NCBI GenBank assembly: GCA_900313545.1
Contig: OMRS01000326.1
Coordinates: forward strand, 1 to 10,196
Reading direction: 5' to 3'
DNA from: an uncultured Eubacteriales bacterium
GTDB lineage: Bacteria > Bacillota_A > Clostridia > Christensenellales > Aristaeellaceae
DNA: 10,196 nucleotides
The position numbers and the translations under genes were made by a program. Within the stretch, counting starts at the first letter, position 1. Each line of letters opens with the position of its first letter. This document shows positions 6,972-10,196 of the stretch, piece after piece. The notes under the pieces were generated by a model. That model was not told where the DNA came from. It saw nothing but the letters and a program-made list of their open reading frames with translations, and did not search any database.

Positions 6972-7522
6972 ATGAAACTCCTCCCTTCCGCAATCATCTT
7001 TGCAAGGCCCCTCAGGTCCTGCTCATACACCTCCGCCAGAGACGGATTGTAGATCAGGCTTGCCGGATGAAACAGCGCGTAAACCGGCACCCCGCAGTCC
7101 ACAGGCTGCAGAATCGTCCCGTGAACGGTTCCCACCGTCACCGCGTAGCCCGCCAGGGCATGAAGCGGGGTATTGCCCAGCGTGGCTATGATCCCGGGGG
7201 CAATCAGACGAATCTCCTCCAGCAGAAAGGGCCGCATCATCTCCACCTCCTGCCGGGTGGGCGGACGATTGGACACTCTCCCGGACGGGCCGGTTTTTCT
7301 GGGCCTGTACTTGACGGTGTTGGTAATATACAGCTGCTCCCGGGCGATTCCACAGACCTCCAGGAAATGGTCCAGATTCCGGCCGGCCTTTCCCGCAAAG
7401 GGGCGCTTTTCGGCCACCTCCGTTGCCCCGGGCGCCTCCCCGATCAGCATCACCCTGGCATGGGCAGGGCCGGTGCCAAAGACCAGACCCTCCGTCTCCC
7501 CGGGAGCCTTCTCCCGGACCAT
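6968..7522 (-). CDS. Uracil-DNA glycosylase family protein without Fe-S cysteines
   Basis: A 184-residue protein of the uracil-DNA glycosylase superfamily (family-4-like fold). These enzymes cut uracil from DNA after cytosine deamination or dUMP incorporation. GEAPG (28-32) and PFAGKAG (41-47) form the first active-site region, NTVKYRP (68-74) the middle block and FHPAS (151-155) the DNA-binding HPA block. The cluster cysteines of true family 4 are missing: Y72 stands where the KCRPP cysteine should be, and there is no N-terminal CxxC. An insert (PRKTGPSGRVSNRPPTRQEVE) lengthens the loop. The ATG at 7522 has no clear ribosome binding site, while in-frame codons back to 7558 would encode a family-like helix (LELNELNERIRQM) behind a GGGGGGAG run; only CTG codons are available as starts there. 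The gene follows a true family-4 gene and overlaps nfeD. Uracil cleavage by this copy is likely but not shown. Confidence 0.88.
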   Translation of the reverse strand: MVREKAPGETEGLVFGTGPAHARVMLIGEAPGATEVAEKRPFAGKAGRNLDHFLEVCGIAREQLYITNTVKYRPRKTGPSGRVSNRPPTRQEVEMMRPFLLEEIRLIAPGIIATLGNTPLHALAGYAVTVGTVHGTILQPVDCGVPVYALFHPASLIYNPSLAEVYEQDLRGLAKMIAEGRSFI

Positions 7523-7535
7523 CTGCCGGATCCGC

Positions 7536-8138
7536 TCATTCAGCTCGTTCAGTTCCAGAGGGCTCCCCCCTTTCCGGATATATCCCCAGTTCCTCCATTT
7601 TGCCCTTCAGCAGTTTCAGGTCCTGCCAGGACAGGCGCTTTTTGGATTCGTCATACAAAAGCGCCGCCGGATGATAGGTGGGCATGATCCAGATTCCCTT
7701 GCGCAGCCGCCAGAGTCCCCGATCCGAAGTGACCCGTGTGGAGGGGCCCAGAATCGTCCGGGCAGCTGTGCTGCCCATGCACAGGATGATTCTGGGGCGC
7801 ACCAGTCTGAACTGCTCCCGGAGAAACCCTTTGCAGGCCTCACACTCCTGGGGGTCAGGCGTACGGTTTTCGGGCGGCCGGCACTTGACCGCATTGCAGA
7901 TATACACATCCCTTCGGTCAAGGCCGATGGCGGCAAGCATGCGGTCAAGCAGCTGTCCTGCAGCGCCGACGAAAGGCAGCCCCATCTCATCCTCCCGGGC
8001 TCCGGGGCCTTCTCCCACCAGCATCACATCCGCCATCCGGTTTCCGTCCCCCACCACCGCATTGCGGCGTCCCTCCCGCAGTCTGCAGGCATGGCAGTTC
8101 TCAATGGCTCCTTCAAGCTGAGCCCAGCTGGTTTCCAC
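7536..8138 (-). CDS. Family 4 uracil-DNA glycosylase (Fe-S type)
   Basis: A 200-residue repair enzyme that removes uracil from DNA. Four cysteines fit the 4Fe-4S ligand pattern of family 4: C15 and C18 in CHAC, C86 in VKCRPP and C102 in CEAC. GEGPGAREDEMGLPFVGAAG (42-61) is the first active-site block, and PTYHPAALL the HPA block. I chose the GTG at 8138 because AGGAGGG (8150-8144) lies five bases before it and the protein then begins just ahead of the first cysteine pair, as in the family. An in-frame ATG at 8222 would add 28 unrelated residues and overlaps the -10/-35 region of the operon promoter. It is the first gene of the operon that continues through a second glycosylase-like gene, nfeD and floA. 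Confidence 0.95.
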   Translation of the reverse strand: METSWAQLEGAIENCHACRLREGRRNAVVGDGNRMADVMLVGEGPGAREDEMGLPFVGAAGQLLDRMLAAIGLDRRDVYICNAVKCRPPENRTPDPQECEACKGFLREQFRLVRPRIILCMGSTAARTILGPSTRVTSDRGLWRLRKGIWIMPTYHPAALLYDESKKRLSWQDLKLLKGKMEELGIYPERGEPSGTERAE

Positions 8139-8203
8139 GCTGTCCCTCCTCTCGTCCCAAATACCTGACCGTGGGCTTTTTTTATGACTTTCTGACAAAA
8201 TCA

Positions 8204-8232
8204 AGCATAGCACATCCCGCATTCTCCTGCAA
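8204..8232 (-). promoter_or_regulatory. Promoter of the glycosylase-nfeD-floA-regulator operon
   Basis: On the minus strand TTGCAG (8232-8227) and TATGCT (8209-8204) stand 17 bases apart, and TG precedes the -10 box by one base, giving an extended -10. Transcription would start near 8197, about 60 bases before the GTG of the first gene. No other promoter of this quality is obvious within the operon. Confidence 0.65.
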
Positions 8233-8280
8233 GAATCTGTCAGGGAAAGTTTCTGACGCCCGGGTATACGGAGTCTCCTG

Positions 8281-8320
8281 GCAAAAAGAAAAACCTGTAC
8301 GGTTTCCCATACAGGTTTTT
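8281..8320 (-). terminator. Intrinsic terminator of infC-rpmI-rplT
   Basis: A perfect 11-bp stem (AAAAACCTGTA at 8289-8299 as seen on the plus strand, against TACAGGTTTTT at 8310-8320) with a 10-base loop is followed on the minus strand by CTTTTTGC, giving a tract TTTTTCTTTTT. It begins 8 bases after the rplT stop. Confidence 0.93.
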
Positions 8321-8327
8321 GTCTTCA

Positions 8328-8678
8328 TCAGGCGTTCTTTGCCTTCTCGACCAGCTTGGCAAATCCGGCGGCGTCGTTCACGGCGATGTCGGCCAGAACC
8401 TTGCGGTTGAGATCGATCCCCGCCTTCTTCAGTCCATGAATGAAGGTGGAATAGGACATGCCATTCATGCGGGCAGCTGCATTGATACGGGCAATCCACA
8501 GCTGACGGAAGTCACGCTTGCGGAGCTTGCGTCCGATATAGGCATACCGCAGGGAACGCATCACCTGCTCCTTGGCGGCACGATACTGCTTGGACTTGGA
8601 GCCATAATAGCCCTTCGCCAGCTTCATGATCTTTCTACGCTTTTTATGGGCAGTCACTGCCACTTTAATTCTTGCCAT
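8328..8678 (-). CDS. rplT: 50S ribosomal protein L20
   Basis: A 116-residue basic protein that binds 23S rRNA early in large-subunit assembly; the length is typical. [20 protein letters not shown] and the block [20 protein letters not shown] are the conserved RNA-binding N-terminus, followed by [19 protein letters not shown], the L20 signature region. The ATG is preceded by GAGGAGG at 7 bases. It is the last gene of the operon, 26 bases after rpmI, and is followed by a strong terminator. In Bacillota L20 usually represses this operon through the leader RNA ahead of infC, and a matching leader is present here. Confidence 0.98.
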   Translation of the reverse strand: MARIKVAVTAHKKRRKIMKLAKGYYGSKSKQYRAAKEQVMRSLRYAYIGRKLRKRDFRQLWIARINAAARMNGMSYSTFIHGLKKAGIDLNRKVLADIAVNDAAGFAKLVEKAKNA

Positions 8679-8704
8679 TTCGTTTCCTCCTCAATGACCG
8701 CGGC

Positions 8705-8902
8705 TTACTTATAAGGGATGAGCTTCTTGACCGTTCCGGCATAGCACTCGGTGACGTATGCTGCACGACGAAGATTCCGCTTCGTCTTACGGGTCTTCTT
8801 GTTCAGAATATGCCGCCTGTAGGCTTTGGCACGCTTCACAAGTCCACCTTTGGTCAGGGAAAAACGCTTTGCTGCTCCACGATGGGTTTTCTGTTTGGGC
8901 AT
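8705..8902 (-). CDS. rpmI: 50S ribosomal protein L35
   Basis: A 65-residue, very basic large-subunit protein of the usual length. [20 protein letters not shown] is the L35 signature and is followed by the conserved [14 protein letters not shown] stretch. AAGGAGG lies ahead of the ATG at a somewhat long distance of about 9-10 bases. It sits between infC (24-base gap) and rplT (26-base gap), the standard order of this operon. Confidence 0.98.
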   Translation of the reverse strand: MPKQKTHRGAAKRFSLTKGGLVKRAKAYRRHILNKKTRKTKRNLRRAAYVTECYAGTVKKLIPYK

Positions 8903-8926
8903 AACGGGGTTCCTCCTTCCGGATAA

Positions 8927-9502
8927 TTACTGTTGGGCCTTGTCCTGTGCGGCATCCTTTGCGGCCCTGGCAGCCTGTCTGGCTTCCTTGGCCACATCCC
9001 GGGGGGCCAGGATCATGATCATGTGCCGGCCCTCCACCAGCGGCTTGCGCTCCACAAGGGCCACATCCTGCACCCGCTGTGCAAAGTCCTGCATCACGGA
9101 CAATCCGATCTCCTGATGCGTAATCTGGCGACCGCGGAAACGTATCGACACCTTGACCTTGTCTCCGTTTTTGAGGAACTTGACCGCTGCCTTGGCCTTG
9201 GTAAGGACATCGTTTTCCTCAATGGTGGCCGACAGCTGGACCTCCTTGGTGGAGACGACCTTTTGATTTTTCCGGATCTCACGCTCTTTCTTGGACTGCT
9301 CGTAACGATACTTGTCATAATCCATGAGCTTGCACACCGGGGGTTTGGCTGTCGGGACAATCTTCACAAGGTCCAGTCCCTCTTCCTCCGCCCTCATCAG
9401 GGCATCATGAATGGACAATACGCCAAGCTGTTCACCGTTCTGGTCAATGACTCTGACCTCACGGTCACGGATTTCCTCATTCATCATCAGATCTGCTGCC
9501 AT
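8927..9502 (-). CDS. infC: Translation initiation factor IF-3
   Basis: A 191-residue factor that binds the 30S subunit, keeps it apart from 50S and checks start codon and initiator tRNA. NEEIRDREVRVIDQNGEQLG opens the N-terminal domain, PPVCKLMDYDKYRYEQ is the end of that domain leading to the lysine-rich linker, and the C-terminal domain has VSIRFRGRQITHQEIG and VEGRHMIMILAP. An alanine/lysine-rich tail of about 20 residues makes it a little longer than usual. ATG 9502 is given as the start, but GGAGG (9522-9518) lies 15 bases away, while an in-frame ATC at 9514 is only three bases from it. infC in other bacteria is known to use rare start codons such as AUU, so the true start is uncertain by four codons. 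It is the first gene of infC-rpmI-rplT, behind an attenuator. Confidence 0.97.
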   Translation of the reverse strand: MAADLMMNEEIRDREVRVIDQNGEQLGVLSIHDALMRAEEEGLDLVKIVPTAKPPVCKLMDYDKYRYEQSKKEREIRKNQKVVSTKEVQLSATIEENDVLTKAKAAVKFLKNGDKVKVSIRFRGRQITHQEIGLSVMQDFAQRVQDVALVERKPLVEGRHMIMILAPRDVAKEARQAARAAKDAAQDKAQQ

Positions 9503-9645
9503 TTTGTTTGCGATACACCTCCATACGCATTTGGATAAAAAAATGAAGTGGGCATAAAACAGCCCACTTCATGTGTCGACATGATTCTGCCAGAGCCGCG
9601 GCTGCCTGTGGCGCCGGGCGAGAAGCGGGCGGCTTCTGCTTTGCG
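9503..9645 (-). ncRNA. Attenuator leader of infC-rpmI-rplT (L20 leader-like)
   Basis: The roughly 140-base leader between promoter and infC holds a terminator directly before the ribosome binding site. On the minus strand GCCCGCTTC (9630-9622) can pair over nine bases, one of them G-U, with the 5' arm of the terminator, GAAGTGGGC (9570-9562), which would prevent termination. The same upstream bases can instead form the hairpin AGAAGC/GCTTCT (9637-9632 with 9626-9621), which would free the terminator. L20-controlled attenuators of this operon are well known in Bacillota; that L20 binds here is inferred from position and layout. Confidence 0.75.
9537..9572 (-). terminator. Conditional terminator in the infC leader
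   Basis: ATGAAGTGGGC (9572-9562 on the minus strand) pairs perfectly with GCCCACTTCAT (9553-9543) around an 8-base loop and is followed by a run of T (to 9537). The T-run ends about 15 bases before the infC ribosome binding site, so its place is that of a regulated attenuator rather than the end of a gene. Confidence 0.9.
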
Positions 9646-9651
9646 GAGTGT

Positions 9652-9680
9652 AGTGTATGCGTTTCTGTCCTTCTTGTCAA
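9652..9680 (-). promoter_or_regulatory. Sigma-A type promoter of infC-rpmI-rplT
   Basis: A perfect -35 box TTGACA (9680-9675) and a -10 box TACACT (9657-9652) are 17 bases apart on the minus strand. Transcription would start near 9645 and run through the attenuator leader. Confidence 0.88.
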
Positions 9681-9697
9681 GAAGTTTTTTCTTCTTG
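9670..9697. repeat. Three copies of a 7-mer between divergent promoters
   Basis: CTTCTTG (9670-9676), its inverse CAAGAAG (9678-9684) and again CTTCTTG (9691-9697) lie within 28 bases, separated by one T and by six T's. The block overlaps the -35 box of the infC promoter and the weak -35 region of the divergent promoter. It may be an operator or a flexible T-rich element; no binding protein can be named. Confidence 0.45.
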
Positions 9698-9721
9698 GTT
9701 TTGATCTCCCTGTGGTACAAT
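9693..9721 (+). promoter_or_regulatory. Extended -10 promoter of the divergent membrane protein gene
   Basis: The -10 box TACAAT (9716-9721) is preceded by TGG, an extended -10 element. The -35 region is weak: TCTTGG (9693-9698) at 17 bases or TTGGTT (9695-9700) at 15. The predicted start near 9728 leaves a short leader before the GTG at 9766. Confidence 0.6.
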
Positions 9722-9765
9722 ATCTTTTGTTGTCATTCACTCTACTGCTGAGAAAGGAACCCGTC

Positions 9766-10196
9766 GTGAACAACCGTCATCAAAGCCGGTATGAAAGCAG
9801 CCGCATGGCCTTTTGCGGAATGGTAGCTGGGATTACCGTCGCCCTGATGCTGGCAGGAAGCATCCTCCCCATTGCCAGTTATGCCGTCCCCATGTTCTGT
9901 TCCATCCTGCTCGTCGGTGTCATGCTGGAATACGGCCTTCGCACAGCCCTCACCACCTTTGCTGTCGCCGCCATCCTCCTGGTCTTCGTCGGTTTGGACA
10001 GGGAAGCCGCCTTCTTTTATCTTTTTTTCGGCTACTACCCCCTGCTTCGTCCGTTTCTGGACAGGATTCGGTTTCATCCCCTTCGATTCCTGTGCAAACT
10101 TGTCTTTTTCAACGGCAGCATGGCCCTCATGCTTGCCTTTCTGGCCGTGGTTCTCCATATGGATGCCGTCATGAAGGAATTCTATGAGATGAGTCC
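9766..10196 (+). CDS. Multi-pass membrane protein of unknown function (partial, 3' end missing)
   Basis: At least 143 residues are encoded before the window ends. The start is GTG 9766, preceded by AAAGGA (9753-9758) at seven bases. The protein begins with a short basic tail (NNRHQSRYESSR) and then has hydrophobic segments at about residues 15-37, 40-56, 59-76 and 112-130. Between them is an aromatic loop (REAAFFYLFFGYYPLLRP) followed by a basic patch (FLDRIRFHPLRFLCK), a pattern I associate with small conserved membrane proteins of Bacillota that resemble ECF-type substrate-binding components. That resemblance is weak evidence and no substrate can be given. It is divergent from infC and shares its promoter region, with its own extended -10 promoter. 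Confidence 0.8.
   Translation, partial: MNNRHQSRYESSRMAFCGMVAGITVALMLAGSILPIASYAVPMFCSILLVGVMLEYGLRTALTTFAVAAILLVFVGLDREAAFFYLFFGYYPLLRPFLDRIRFHPLRFLCKLVFFNGSMALMLAFLAVVLHMDAVMKEFYEMS

Noticed and set aside
8153..8187. Plus-strand terminator CCCA...TGGG followed by seven T's
   Set aside because: Only a 4-bp stem, and no plus-strand gene ends nearby.
8139..8222. ATG at 8222 as start of the family-4 glycosylase
   Set aside because: The added 28 residues are unrelated to the family and the codon lies inside the predicted promoter; GTG 8138 has AGGAGGG at the right distance.
1..10196. CRISPR arrays, tRNA or rRNA genes, insertion sequences
   Set aside because: No regularly spaced repeats, tRNA-like folds, rRNA stretches, transposase genes or paired terminal repeats were seen.

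Overview
The window looks like a chromosomal stretch of a low-to-moderate GC Gram-positive bacterium (Bacillota). The basis is the infC-rpmI-rplT operon behind an attenuator leader, a floA/nfeD operon, a cell-wall gene of the MurC type, strong GGAGG ribosome binding sites and sigma-A type promoters with 17-bp spacers. Most genes are GC-rich; the segment 2200-4140 is visibly more AT-rich. I cannot fix the class; Clostridia or Erysipelotrichia-like bacteria would fit.

Layout, left to right. The 3' end of murC (+) ends at 221. A sigma-A promoter (438-466) drives rpsT (+, TTG start), closed by a perfect intrinsic terminator (801-841). A membrane acyltransferase gene (+) follows at 882-1982 with no obvious promoter of its own. 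A 232-base gap then leads to a solitary minus-strand gene for an AAA-ATPase-like/PD-(D/E)XK nuclease family protein (3765-2215) with its own promoter. About 500 bases of AT-rich intergenic DNA (3766-4271) follow, holding that promoter, a possible coding remnant and a strong hairpin.

From 8232 down to 4272 there is one minus-strand operon of six tightly packed or overlapping genes: a family-4 uracil-DNA glycosylase, a second glycosylase-like paralogue without the iron-sulfur cysteines, nfeD, floA, a small membrane-anchored protein with two GEDPCH repeats, and a LytTR response regulator. It joins uracil repair, flotillin-like membrane microdomain organisation and transcriptional control in one transcript.

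Upstream of it, also on the minus strand, lies infC-rpmI-rplT (9502-8328), closed by an intrinsic terminator (8281-8320) and preceded by a leader with a terminator directly before the infC ribosome binding site. I can trace an antiterminator pairing and a competing hairpin in that leader, so it is a good candidate L20-type attenuator. A divergent gene for a multi-pass membrane protein starts at 9766 (+) and runs off the window; three copies of a 7-mer sit between the two promoters.

Nothing here is clearly a new defence or mobile system. The most interesting points are the attenuator switch, the tandem glycosylases in the floA operon, the DPCH-repeat protein, and the AT-rich nuclease-like gene.
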